Shown here in pieces: positions 29,235 through 37,247 of a stretch of DNA of 64,000 nt. Location of the stretch: NCBI RefSeq assembly GCF_032464895.1, contig NZ_JAWDIC010000001.1:992001-1056000 (forward strand), in the 5' to 3' direction. Positions within the stretch are counted from its first letter, which is position 1; every line of letters starts with the position of its first letter. The notes below the pieces were generated by a model. That model had not been told where the DNA came from. It saw only the letters and a program-made list of their open reading frames with translations, and searched no databases. The translations under genes were made by a program, and so were the position numbers. The stretch is from Phycicoccus sp. M110.8. GTDB lineage: Bacteria > Actinomycetota > Actinomycetes > Actinomycetales > Dermatophilaceae.

Positions 29235-30373
29235 CGTCCGCTCCTCATCGCGTGGACCTCGCGGTAGACCTCGAGGGTCGACTTCGCCGTCTGCGCCCAC
29301 GTGAACTCGCCGGCGCGGGCGAGGCCTCGTGCCCGCAGGCCGTCGGCCGACGCCATCGCCTCGAGGATGGCGCGGCCGATCGTCTCGGGCGCCTCGGGAT
29401 CGGCGAGCACCGCTGCGCCACCGGCCGTCTCGGGCATCGCGCTGCGGTCCGACGTCACCACCGGGCACCCGCACGCCATCGCCTCGAGGATGGTCAGCCC
29501 GAACGTCTCGTTGTGCGACGGGTACACGAACACGTCCGCGGCCCGGTAGAAGTCCACCGTCTCCTCGAGCGCGACGCCCCCGACCCAGACCACGTCGTCG
29601 GCGATCCCCAGCTCGTCGGCGAGGGCGTGCAGCTGCGCGACGTATGCCGTGTCGCGGCCGGGACCCACGACGACCAGCTTGTGCCCGTCGAGGTCGCCCT
29701 TGACGAGGGCGAACGCGCGCAGCAGCCCCTCGCAGTTCTTGTACGGCCACAGGGAGGACACGAAGAGCACGAACGGCCCGTGCACGGCATACCGCTCGGC
29801 GAGGCGCCGCCGCGCCTGCTCGGGGTCACCCGGCCGGAACACCTCGTGGTCGACGGCCTCGGGGATGAGCCGCAGCTTCGACGGGTCGACGTCGAGGTGC
29901 TTCTCCACCTCGGCGCGCAGGCTCTCGGAGTTGATGATGATCGCGTCGGCCACGCTCGCGGTGCGCGGGTAGCCGATGCGGCGGTACATCCGTGCCGCGG
30001 CACCGATCGCCTCGGGCGCGGTGAACGCGTGCATCGTCTTGAAGTGCGCCACGAGCCCGGGCGCCGGCTTGACCATCGGCGCGATCAGGGTGTTGAAGAC
30101 GTCGATCCTCTTCAGGGGCAGGCGGATCGGCGCGTAGAGGTGCTCACTGAGGGTGCGCAGGTTCCGCCGCTCGTTCGACCACGGGAAGGTCACGTAGTGC
30201 ACCCCGCGGCCGTAGCCCTGGTGCATCGACCGGGTCCGCGGGCTGACCAGCAGGTGCAGCTCCTCGTCCTCGGTGAGGTTGGCGGCCATCTCGGGTATGA
30301 CCCTGGTCCAGAACCAGTGGGCGCCGGAGGGGTGGTCGGGGTCGTCGGTCAACAGGTTGATGGCGACACGCAT
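29231..30373 (-). CDS. Glycosyltransferase, family 4 (GT-B)
   Basis: A 380-residue GT-B glycosyltransferase. After the N-terminal domain (RVAINLLTDDPDHPSGAHWF) come FVSSLWPYKNCEGLLRAFA, the usual start of the donor domain, and HNETFGLTILEAMACGCPVV with the E-x7-E motif. It probably uses a GDP- or UDP-sugar to extend the repeat unit; a mannosyl- or heptosyl-type donor would fit the neighbours. ATG at 30373 lies three bases after the stop of gmhBA, so the two are coupled. Confidence 0.85.
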   Translation of the reverse strand: MRVAINLLTDDPDHPSGAHWFWTRVIPEMAANLTEDEELHLLVSPRTRSMHQGYGRGVHYVTFPWSNERRNLRTLSEHLYAPIRLPLKRIDVFNTLIAPMVKPAPGLVAHFKTMHAFTAPEAIGAAARMYRRIGYPRTASVADAIIINSESLRAEVEKHLDVDPSKLRLIPEAVDHEVFRPGDPEQARRRLAERYAVHGPFVLFVSSLWPYKNCEGLLRAFALVKGDLDGHKLVVVGPGRDTAYVAQLHALADELGIADDVVWVGGVALEETVDFYRAADVFVYPSHNETFGLTILEAMACGCPVVTSDRSAMPETAGGAAVLADPEAPETIGRAILEAMASADGLRARGLARAGEFTWAQTAKSTLEVYREVHAMRSGR

Positions 30374-30376
30374 CGC

Positions 30377-31642
30377 TCAGAACACCGCGCTCTCGACCGC
30401 GGCAGCCTCCATGTGCGACTGGCGGACGTACTGCGCCAACAGGTGCATGCACGCCTGGTGGCTGTCCTCGATGACGCCGTAGTTGAGCGAGTCGACGTGG
30501 ATCGACACCGTGGCCAGCTCACGGGACGGACCGCCCGTGAAGCCGGTCAGCGCGATGGTCTCGACGCCGTTGGCCGCGCACCACTCCAGCGCCCGGACGA
30601 TGTTCGGCGAGCGGCCCGACGAGCTGACCGCCACGACGACGTCACCGGGGCGCGCCTGCGACTGCAGCTGGTACTCGAACACGCTGTCGTAGCCGATGTC
30701 GTTGGCGATCGCGCTGAGGATCTCCACGTTGGTGCTCAGGCTCTGCACCCGGGTGAGCAGGTCGGTGCCGATGCGGACGCCCTTCACGTGGTCGCACTGG
30801 AAGTGGTTGGCGATCGAGGCCGAGCCTCCGTTGCCGATGGAGAAGACCGCAGCGCCCCGGGTGTATGCCGCGTCGAGGATCCGCGCGGCGGCCTCGAACC
30901 GCCCCTCCTCGACCGTGGCCAGTGCGCGGGCCAGCTCGTCGGCGTAGTCGCCGGCGAACCACCCGGCGTCGCCGTAGGCGTGGGCGGGGAACGCGGTCGC
31001 CGCGGCCGGCGGGGCCGCGGACACCGGCGACGGCGCGGAGACACGCGAGGACGCGGCCGCCGCGAGCGCTGCACCGTCGACCGGCCCGGCGGCCAGCTCG
31101 GCCAGGATCAGCTCGACGGCGTCGGCGAGGCTCGCCACGCTCGTGATGCCCGGCTCCACGGCCGCACTCCCGCCGACGAGGAGCGGCGAGGCGCCGACCG
31201 CGCGCGCCAGGCCGACGTCGCAGGCACTGTCGCCCACGACCCAGGAGCGGGCGAGGTCGAGCTCGAGCGCGCCGGCAGCGGCGATCGCCATGCCGGGCCC
31301 CGGCTTGCGGTCGGCGCTGGCCCGGGCGAACGGCGCCACGGTGCCGTCCGGGTGGTACGGGCAGGAGAACCACGCGTCCACGTGCGCGCCACCGCGGGCC
31401 ATCTCGGCCGCCATGTGCTTGTGCACGAGCTCGACGTCCTCGAGCTCGTAGTACCCGCGCGCCACCCCCGCCTGGTTGGTCACGACCGCGACCGGGATCC
31501 CGGCGGCGTTGAGGCGGGCGATGGCCTCGATCGCGCCGTCGAGGAAGACCACGTCGTTGACCGATCCCACGTAGCCGCTGTCGACGATGATCGTGCCGTC
31601 CCGGTCGAGCAGGACTCCCCGCCCGGCGTGTCCCAGAGCCAT
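30377..31642 (-). CDS. Fused heptose-bisphosphate phosphatase (GmhB) and sedoheptulose-7-phosphate isomerase (GmhA)
   Basis: A 421-residue two-enzyme fusion. Residues 8-180: HAD phosphatase of the GmhB class with DRDGT (Asp13, Asp15), Lys113 and VGDSACD (Asp138). Residues 226-421: SIS isomerase of the GmhA class with FSIGNGGSASIANHFQCDHVKG. They are joined by an Ala/Pro/Ser linker (about 185-225). Together they supply the first and third steps from sedoheptulose 7-phosphate to heptose 1-phosphate; hddA and hddC 20 kb away supply the rest. Odd point: of the zinc site known in E. coli GmhB (Cys, His, CxC), only CPYH (94-97) remains and the CxC is ASAD. ATG at 31642 follows GGGGAGACGG. Confidence 0.88.
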   Translation of the reverse strand: MALGHAGRGVLLDRDGTIIVDSGYVGSVNDVVFLDGAIEAIARLNAAGIPVAVVTNQAGVARGYYELEDVELVHKHMAAEMARGGAHVDAWFSCPYHPDGTVAPFARASADRKPGPGMAIAAAGALELDLARSWVVGDSACDVGLARAVGASPLLVGGSAAVEPGITSVASLADAVELILAELAAGPVDGAALAAAASSRVSAPSPVSAAPPAAATAFPAHAYGDAGWFAGDYADELARALATVEEGRFEAAARILDAAYTRGAAVFSIGNGGSASIANHFQCDHVKGVRIGTDLLTRVQSLSTNVEILSAIANDIGYDSVFEYQLQSQARPGDVVVAVSSSGRSPNIVRALEWCAANGVETIALTGFTGGPSRELATVSIHVDSLNYGVIEDSHQACMHLLAQYVRQSHMEAAAVESAVF

Positions 31643-31890
31643 GTCCGTCTCCCCGCGCTCCGTCGTCACCCGGTCGCCCCCGCGACCGCAGCCCCCGGCA
31701 GCACGCGCCCACGTCGGTGGGGTCGGACCGGGTCGGGGCAGAACCGCTCCGTGACCCTTGCGGAGTCGGTCACGGACGTCGGTGCGCCTTGGCTGAAGAG
31801 CACTCGAGAATCGTCGTCCCGCAGCGGAGGGGACGGCACGGGCCCGTGTAGTACAAGGGTCTACTGCACCTGCATGAGCGGCGACGGGGG
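31643..31890 (-). other. Intergenic region upstream of gmhBA
   Basis: About 250 bases. A perfect 12-base palindrome CACGGGCCCGTG (31837-31848) and, beside it, a comparatively A+T-rich segment (31846-31870) with TTGTAC and TACTAC-like elements on the minus strand suggest that the gmhBA promoter lies here, about 200 bases upstream of the start. No reading frame with coding character was seen. Confidence 0.35.
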
Positions 31891-32757
31891 TCAGGCCCGG
31901 GCTCGCAGCCAGACCCACAGGTGCCAGCCCATGGCACGGCCCAGGGGGCGTAGGCCGTGGACGGGGAGGGGAGGCGCGTGCATGTACCGCTTGAAGTGCC
32001 TGGTGAGCTCGAAGTCCGGGAAGTCCTCGCGGACCTGGGCCGGGCTGTACACGCGGGCGAACGGGTTGAGCGGCCCGTCAGTGCTGTGGTGCGTGAACGT
32101 GTCGAGGTCGAGGTAGCGCCGCAGTCCGACCTCCTCGGCGTTGGCGAGGTGCTGGCGCATCATCGAGGACCTCACTGCGACGGGGCTGTTCCGCAGCGGG
32201 TACGCCGCGGCCACGGCCGCGCGGCGCAGGACCCGGATGCTCACGAGGTGGTTGAGCGAGCGCCGGGCGTACAGCATCGCGACGAGCGTCCCGCCCGGCC
32301 GCAGGACGCGGTGGATCTCGGCCTGGGCGCGGTGGATGTCGGGGACGTGGTGCAGGACGCCGTGGCTGAAGGCCAGGTCGAAGCTGCCGTCGGGCCAGGG
32401 GATGTCCAGCACGGACCCCTGCCGTAGGTCGTCGAAGGGCTGGCCGCGGGTGGTCAGCCGGGTGCGCACCCGGTCGACCGACTCCTCGGTGAGGTCGAGC
32501 CCGGACCACGAGGCTCCCCGGCGGATCAGCTGCTCGGACTCCGCACCCTGACCGAGGCCGACTTCGAGGACCCGCTTGCCGCGCCAGTCCACGAGGTCGA
32601 GGCACTCGGGGATGTGGCGCTCCTGGTCGTACCGCCAGGCGTCGTAGGCCGCGAAGAACCGCTCGTAGTCGTCCCGGAAGCCCTCGTGCAGGCCACCCAC
32701 GATGTGGTCACCGCACGGGTGGCTGTTCCAGAAGGACTGGACCGCAGACTCATCCAT
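31891..32757 (-). CDS. Class I SAM-dependent methyltransferase
   Basis: A 288-residue methyltransferase. Motif I is VLEVGLGQGAES (63-74), with GLDLTEESV and AFSHGVLHHVPD (motifs II and IV, methyltransf_11 type) following. The long C-terminal part with HLANAEEVGLRRYLDLDTFTHHSTDGPLNPFA is seen in polysaccharide-locus methyltransferases. The likely role is O- or N-methylation of a sugar or of the chain end, which in other systems stops chain growth (inference). ATG at 32757 is preferred over GTGs up to 15 bases earlier because AGGGG sits at the right distance. It overlaps the end of the wzy-like gene by eight bases and closes the large coupled unit. Confidence 0.8.
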   Translation of the reverse strand: MDESAVQSFWNSHPCGDHIVGGLHEGFRDDYERFFAAYDAWRYDQERHIPECLDLVDWRGKRVLEVGLGQGAESEQLIRRGASWSGLDLTEESVDRVRTRLTTRGQPFDDLRQGSVLDIPWPDGSFDLAFSHGVLHHVPDIHRAQAEIHRVLRPGGTLVAMLYARRSLNHLVSIRVLRRAAVAAAYPLRNSPVAVRSSMMRQHLANAEEVGLRRYLDLDTFTHHSTDGPLNPFARVYSPAQVREDFPDFELTRHFKRYMHAPPLPVHGLRPLGRAMGWHLWVWLRARA

Positions 32758-34045
32758 CTCCACCCCTTGCACTCGACGGAGCCGTCTCGTGTCGCCTGCG
32801 CCACTGCGCAGCCTCTCGTCCTCCCACTGGTGCCGGGGCGAGCAGGGAGGCGGCGACGAAGAGGTCCAGCAGGTAGGGGGACGCGTCCCCGGGGCCCGTC
32901 TCGGTGAACGACGCCGTGATGCAGTAGACGGTGAGGAACAGCGCCATGGCCCGGCGCAGCCCGCGCAGGTGCGTGGCCGCCATGAGGAGCAGCAGCAGGA
33001 GGAAGGCGACCTGGACGACGATGCCGAACCACCCGAGGTCGAGGTAGGTCGCCACCCAGTTGCTGTCGATCGGCAGGCCGTTGAAGGACTTGTTGGACAG
33101 GCCGTCCCCGAAGAGCTGGCTGGTGAGGGGGCGCTCGCCCTGCGTCGCGGCGCTCCACACCTTGGTCCGGCCGGTGAGCTCCGAGGCGTCCTGCGCGGAC
33201 TGGCCGCGCGCCAGCCACTTCACCAGCTGCGGGGCGAACAGGGTCCCCCCGGCGATCCCGATGACGATGGTCCACACCGAGGTCCGGCGCACGCGCGCGT
33301 GCCCGAGGAAGAGGCTGGCCGACCCGACGGCGAGACCCACGACACAGCCCAGCAGCGCGGTTCGCGTGTGGGTGCCGATAAGCACCGCCACGCCCACCAC
33401 GATCGCGAGGGAGGCGTGCCGTCCGCCGATCACGCGGCACATCCACAGCAGCGCGGAGCTGCCGACCAGCACGGCGGCGTAGTGCGCGACCTGGGTGGCG
33501 GGCATCGGCCACAGCGTCCCCGACAGGCGGCCCGACTCCCCGAACGCCGCTCCGGGGGCGATCACCGCACCGACCACGACCGAGCCCACGGCGGCCCACA
33601 GGCACAGCCGGTGCACCCGCAGGAGGGGCAGCTCGCGCCGCCCCCACCACGGGGTGAGAAGCCACAGGGCCAGCACGAAACCACAGAGCCGGACGGCCCG
33701 GTAGGTGGACCCCACCACGAACTCGCTGTGGATGCTGACGATGAGCGCCATCACCGCCATGGCGCTCACGAGGACCATGAACACGTTGGGCCGGATCACG
33801 ATCCGCGGGTTGACCAGCAGGGCGAGCACGATGGCCACCAGGAGGGCGCCCTGGGCGATCGCCTGGTTGGCCGCGTGCGGGATGGGGAGGACCGTCCCGG
33901 CTCCGTAGGGAGGAAGGACGTTGAGCAGCAACGCCCCCCACGCCAGCAGCAGCAACCTCGGCACCTCGCTCGCCCGCGTGCGCAGCGACGCCGGCACCTG
34001 CGTCGCGCGCAGCGGACGCGGCAGGGCGCGAGCCCCCACGCTCAC
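32750..34045 (-). CDS. Wzy-like O-antigen polymerase/ligase-family membrane protein
   Basis: A 431-residue protein with roughly eleven spans, the Wzy_C/O-antigen ligase architecture: hydrophobic N-terminal spans, then the large outer loop (about 275-330, containing LARGQSAQDASELTGRTKVWSAA and FGDGLSNKSFNGLPIDSNW) before the last spans. The Arg in LTGRTKVW matches the usual loop arginine. It should polymerise lipid-linked repeats outside the membrane, working with the Wzx-type flippase and Wzz-like proteins. GTG at 34045 overlaps the upstream stop by four bases (GTGA). Confidence 0.8.
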   Translation of the reverse strand: MSVGARALPRPLRATQVPASLRTRASEVPRLLLLAWGALLLNVLPPYGAGTVLPIPHAANQAIAQGALLVAIVLALLVNPRIVIRPNVFMVLVSAMAVMALIVSIHSEFVVGSTYRAVRLCGFVLALWLLTPWWGRRELPLLRVHRLCLWAAVGSVVVGAVIAPGAAFGESGRLSGTLWPMPATQVAHYAAVLVGSSALLWMCRVIGGRHASLAIVVGVAVLIGTHTRTALLGCVVGLAVGSASLFLGHARVRRTSVWTIVIGIAGGTLFAPQLVKWLARGQSAQDASELTGRTKVWSAATQGERPLTSQLFGDGLSNKSFNGLPIDSNWVATYLDLGWFGIVVQVAFLLLLLLMAATHLRGLRRAMALFLTVYCITASFTETGPGDASPYLLDLFVAASLLAPAPVGGREAAQWRRRHETAPSSARGGDG

Positions 34046-35664
34046 GACTGCCCGACCAGCCTGCGCGCGGCCTCGCCGAGCGCGACGGCCCCGAAGCTCT
34101 CGTCAGTGCGGTCGGCCCCCACGAGCATGGCGAAGGGCAGGACCAGCCCGGCGGCCCGGACGAGCTCGGCGGTCGTCTCCAGCAGCTCGGCCGACGCCTC
34201 ACCGGCCGTCACGAGCGGCACGACGCGGTCGACCCACGTCCTGAGGTTCTCGGCGTCGATGCCCGGGTCCACCTGGACCAGGGCCAGCACGACGTCCGCC
34301 TGCTCCCACGCCTCGCGCCACGACACGTCGTCAGGGAGGTCGACCGCCCTGCCGTGTCCGGCGGCCGGGCCGGTGGCGAGGGCCGGGACCCCCGTGGGTC
34401 GGAACACCGTGACCCCGTTGGCCGCTGGGCCACCCCTGCCCCCGGACGCGTGCCGGTCAGCCGCCCGACGCCGCGCCAGCGCACCGGCGGCGCTCAGGTC
34501 GGCGACGAACGGCACCCGTCCGTGTGCGCGGACCGCGTCCACCAGCGAGTCCACGACGGCCGCGGCGATCCTGGGGTCGCCGATCGCTGCCACGGCGACG
34601 CCGTGACCGGGTCCGGGGGTGGAGAGGCGCTCGCCTCCCGCCGTCGGCGCGGACTCCTCGAGGTGGGCCTCCAGGCCCCGCACCAGCACGTCGAGGTCAC
34701 TCGGCCCGGACCTCCCCCGGCGGCGCAGGCGGTTGCGCAGCCGCTGCGGCAGTCGCGAGGCGGACGCCACGCTGTAGCGGACGGGCACGCTCATGGCGAC
34801 GGCCACGTCCTCACGACGCCGCACCGTGGTCGAGGTCAGGGCGCGGAACAGCACGAAGCCGACGCCCAGGGCGGTCCCGCCGATGAGCCCGGAGGCCACG
34901 TCGAGGGCCGCCGCGCGCTTGAGCGATCCCTTGACGGGCTGGGCCTCGTCGATGACATGGGTGGAGGACACGGCAGCGTCCGTGGTCAGCGCCGCGTCGG
35001 CGATCGACTGCTGCATGTCGTAGATCTGGGAGTTGAGCTGGCTGCGCCGCGTGAGCAGCTCGGTGGCCTGCGTCTGGTTGCCGCCCTCCTGGCTCGCGAC
35101 GGCGTACTGCGTGTTGAGCTGCGCGACCTCCTTTTGCATGCCCGCGACGCGGGCCTCGTAACCGTTGACCAGTCCGCTGCTCAGCGAGCGCAGCTGGGTG
35201 GCCCGGAAGTCCAGGTAGACCGACGTGAGGGCAGCCGCCCGCCTGACGGCCGACTCGGTGTCGGGGGCCGAGACCGTGATGGTGAGGACCTCCGTGGTCA
35301 CCGGGTCGGCCGTGATGGTCGCGCGGAAGGCCTCGGGCGTCATCGGCAGGCGCAGCCTGGCCACGGTCCTCGCCGACACCTCCCTGGTCGTCAGCAGGCT
35401 CACGTCCGTGGACATCGCCGACTGCGCCTCCAGGTTCGCCGGGTGCGCCATGAGCAGGGTCACCGAGCCCTGGCTCGGGGGTGGCAGGAAGACCGCCAGC
35501 CCGAGGCCGATCAGCGCTCCCGCGAACGACAGGCTCGCCCACGTGCGCCAGCCGCGACGCAGCGAGTTGCGCAGGTAGTGCCAGGTCCCCATCAGGGGGC
35601 GGGGCGTCCCGGTGAAGTCGACGTCCTGCTCCTCGTCCTGGATGCGCCAGGCCATGTCGATCAT
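34042..35664 (-). CDS. Wzz-like polysaccharide co-polymerase with degenerate nucleotide-binding domain (second copy)
   Basis: A 540-residue protein with two spans (about 43-61 and 252-275) around an extracellular region of about 190 residues that begins like a Wzz domain and contains a coiled coil (GYEARVAGMQKEVAQLNTQYAV). The C-terminal cytoplasmic part (about 290-540) looks like the CpsD/BY-kinase Rossmann fold (HGVAVAAIGDPR, ADVVLALVQVDP) but lacks a Walker A GxxxxGK[ST] and a tyrosine-rich tail. It probably controls chain length without kinase activity. ATG at 35664 overlaps the previous gene by four bases (ATGA). Confidence 0.75.
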   Translation of the reverse strand: MIDMAWRIQDEEQDVDFTGTPRPLMGTWHYLRNSLRRGWRTWASLSFAGALIGLGLAVFLPPPSQGSVTLLMAHPANLEAQSAMSTDVSLLTTREVSARTVARLRLPMTPEAFRATITADPVTTEVLTITVSAPDTESAVRRAAALTSVYLDFRATQLRSLSSGLVNGYEARVAGMQKEVAQLNTQYAVASQEGGNQTQATELLTRRSQLNSQIYDMQQSIADAALTTDAAVSSTHVIDEAQPVKGSLKRAAALDVASGLIGGTALGVGFVLFRALTSTTVRRREDVAVAMSVPVRYSVASASRLPQRLRNRLRRRGRSGPSDLDVLVRGLEAHLEESAPTAGGERLSTPGPGHGVAVAAIGDPRIAAAVVDSLVDAVRAHGRVPFVADLSAAGALARRRAADRHASGGRGGPAANGVTVFRPTGVPALATGPAAGHGRAVDLPDDVSWREAWEQADVVLALVQVDPGIDAENLRTWVDRVVPLVTAGEASAELLETTAELVRAAGLVLPFAMLVGADRTDESFGAVALGEAARRLVGQS

Positions 35665-37247
35665 CGCAGCCTCCGGCGGGACTCCAGGGCGGTCGCCTCG
35701 CCGGCGACCTCCGAACCGGTCATGAGGGACGGCAGGACCACGTGCTGGGCGCGCTCGGCCGGGGCCAGGCGTCCGGTGGTCCGGTCGAGCGGGTCGGCGT
35801 CGATGACGAGGAGGCGGTCGATCGGGTGGCCCGCGTCGTCGGCGGCCAGCGCCACGCGGGCCAGCTCGTCGGCCGTCGCCCCGGCCGCCGTCACCGCGAG
35901 GAGCACCGCGGAGCCCTCGACCCGGGGCAGGTGCAGCACCGGCCGGACCCGGTCGATGACGACGACGTCGACGGCGAGGTCTCCCGTGGCCCGGCCGCCG
36001 GGCCGGGTCTCCACGGTCAGCCCGGGCCTGGGCTGGGCCTCGGTCGGAATGCCGGCGCAGGCCGCCCAGAGACGGTCACCGGAGTCGTGCGTCTGCGCGG
36101 TCACGAGGCGCGTCCGCAGGCCCGTCGACGCGGCGAAGGACGCCAGCTGCGGACCGGTCGCGAGGGCGCGCAGGTCACCGGCCAGGGTGATGACGACGAC
36201 GTGGGTCGGCTGCGACTCCGGCGCCGCCGTCACGATGCTCCCCGGGTGGCCCGGGGTGAGCATCCGCAGCAGCTGCCGGAGCGTCCACATCCCGACGTTG
36301 TCCGGGGAGTACGCGGCGAGCAGGGTCGTCCACGCGGCGACCGACTTCGGCGCGCGGCTGCGCAGGGACGCCAGCACCGGGATCCCCACCGCGTCCGCGA
36401 TCTCGTCGCGAGAGCGCAGGCTGCGCTCACGCCGACCGGCAACGACGATGACGCCGGCGACCACGAAGAGGTCGAGTCCGACCCCTGCGAGACCGGCGAG
36501 CGCCATCCGCAGCACGAGTGGCGTCCGCTCCGCGGGGGAGGCCTGCTGGATCACCGTGGCGTTCGCCGCGGCCGTGGTGTCGCCGGACGCCGCAGCGGCG
36601 GACTCCTTGTCGATCTGGTCCAGCTGGAGCACGAGGCTGGCCTGCTGTGCCGTCAGCTCGGCGAGCGCAGCGGCATCCGCCCGTCCCGCCGTCGACGTCG
36701 GCGACTCGCCACCGATCCGGGTCTGGGCGGCCTTGATCTCCTGGTTGACCGAGTCCAGGCTTCCCTTCAGGGTCGCGGCCCGCTCGTTGAGGGCGCTCTT
36801 CTTGTCGTCGCTGAGAGCGTTGGCCGCGTTCTTGAGGTAGTCCAGCTCCGCCTTGGCCACGGCGTTGGCCAGCGCCTCGGCCTGCGCCGGCGTCGTCCCG
36901 GTCGCCGTGATGTCGAGCACGTCGCTGGTGGGCGACTCGACGGTGACGAGCCGGGCGACTTGCTCGCCGCTGAGGGACGGCGTCACCGCCTGGCCCGCCG
37001 GGCCGAGGACCGCCTGGCTCTGGGCGATCGCCACCTGGGTGTCGATGCTGTGGCTGGAGGCCGAGGAGCTCGCCCCCGGTGACGCGGAGGGCAGCAGCAC
37101 CATGCTCGTGCTCGTGTATGCCGGGGGCTGCACGTAGGCGGTGGCCGCCCCGCCCGCGGCGCCCAGTGCCGCTGCCGCGACGAGGACACCCGTGCGACGC
37201 CTCAGGATCGCCCACGTCGACCGGAGGTCGATCACCTGCTCGCTCAT
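35661..37247 (-). CDS. Wzz-like polysaccharide co-polymerase with degenerate nucleotide-binding domain (first copy)
   Basis: A 528-residue protein with spans at about 19-38 and 240-268. The loop between carries the Wzz segment YTSTSMVLLPS, an Asn/Ser-rich region and a coiled coil (LNERAATLKGSLDSVNQEIKAA). The cytoplasmic half (about 275-528) resembles the ParA/BY-kinase fold, with THVVVITLAGDLRAL in place of a Walker A and DVVVIDRVRPV in place of Walker B, and no tyrosine cluster. ATG at 37247 follows AGGAGGG and overlaps the heparinase stop (ATGA). It pairs with the similar next gene. Confidence 0.77.
   Translation of the reverse strand: MSEQVIDLRSTWAILRRRTGVLVAAAALGAAGGAATAYVQPPAYTSTSMVLLPSASPGASSSASSHSIDTQVAIAQSQAVLGPAGQAVTPSLSGEQVARLVTVESPTSDVLDITATGTTPAQAEALANAVAKAELDYLKNAANALSDDKKSALNERAATLKGSLDSVNQEIKAAQTRIGGESPTSTAGRADAAALAELTAQQASLVLQLDQIDKESAAAASGDTTAAANATVIQQASPAERTPLVLRMALAGLAGVGLDLFVVAGVIVVAGRRERSLRSRDEIADAVGIPVLASLRSRAPKSVAAWTTLLAAYSPDNVGMWTLRQLLRMLTPGHPGSIVTAAPESQPTHVVVITLAGDLRALATGPQLASFAASTGLRTRLVTAQTHDSGDRLWAACAGIPTEAQPRPGLTVETRPGGRATGDLAVDVVVIDRVRPVLHLPRVEGSAVLLAVTAAGATADELARVALAADDAGHPIDRLLVIDADPLDRTTGRLAPAERAQHVVLPSLMTGSEVAGEATALESRRRLR

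Noticed and set aside
29252-32116. Very long plus-strand open frame opposite the glycosyltransferase and gmhBA genes
   Set aside because: It is a by-product of high G+C in the antisense frame: composition is Arg/Val/Asp-rich without domains, while the minus strand has well-defined enzymes with motifs and coupled starts. Similar long antisense frames opposite mfd, cbs, algD-type and the giant gene were rejected likewise.
32750-32772. GTG at 32772 as methyltransferase start
   Set aside because: No ribosome site upstream; the ATG at 32757 has AGGGG at good distance and keeps a normal 8-base overlap with the preceding gene.
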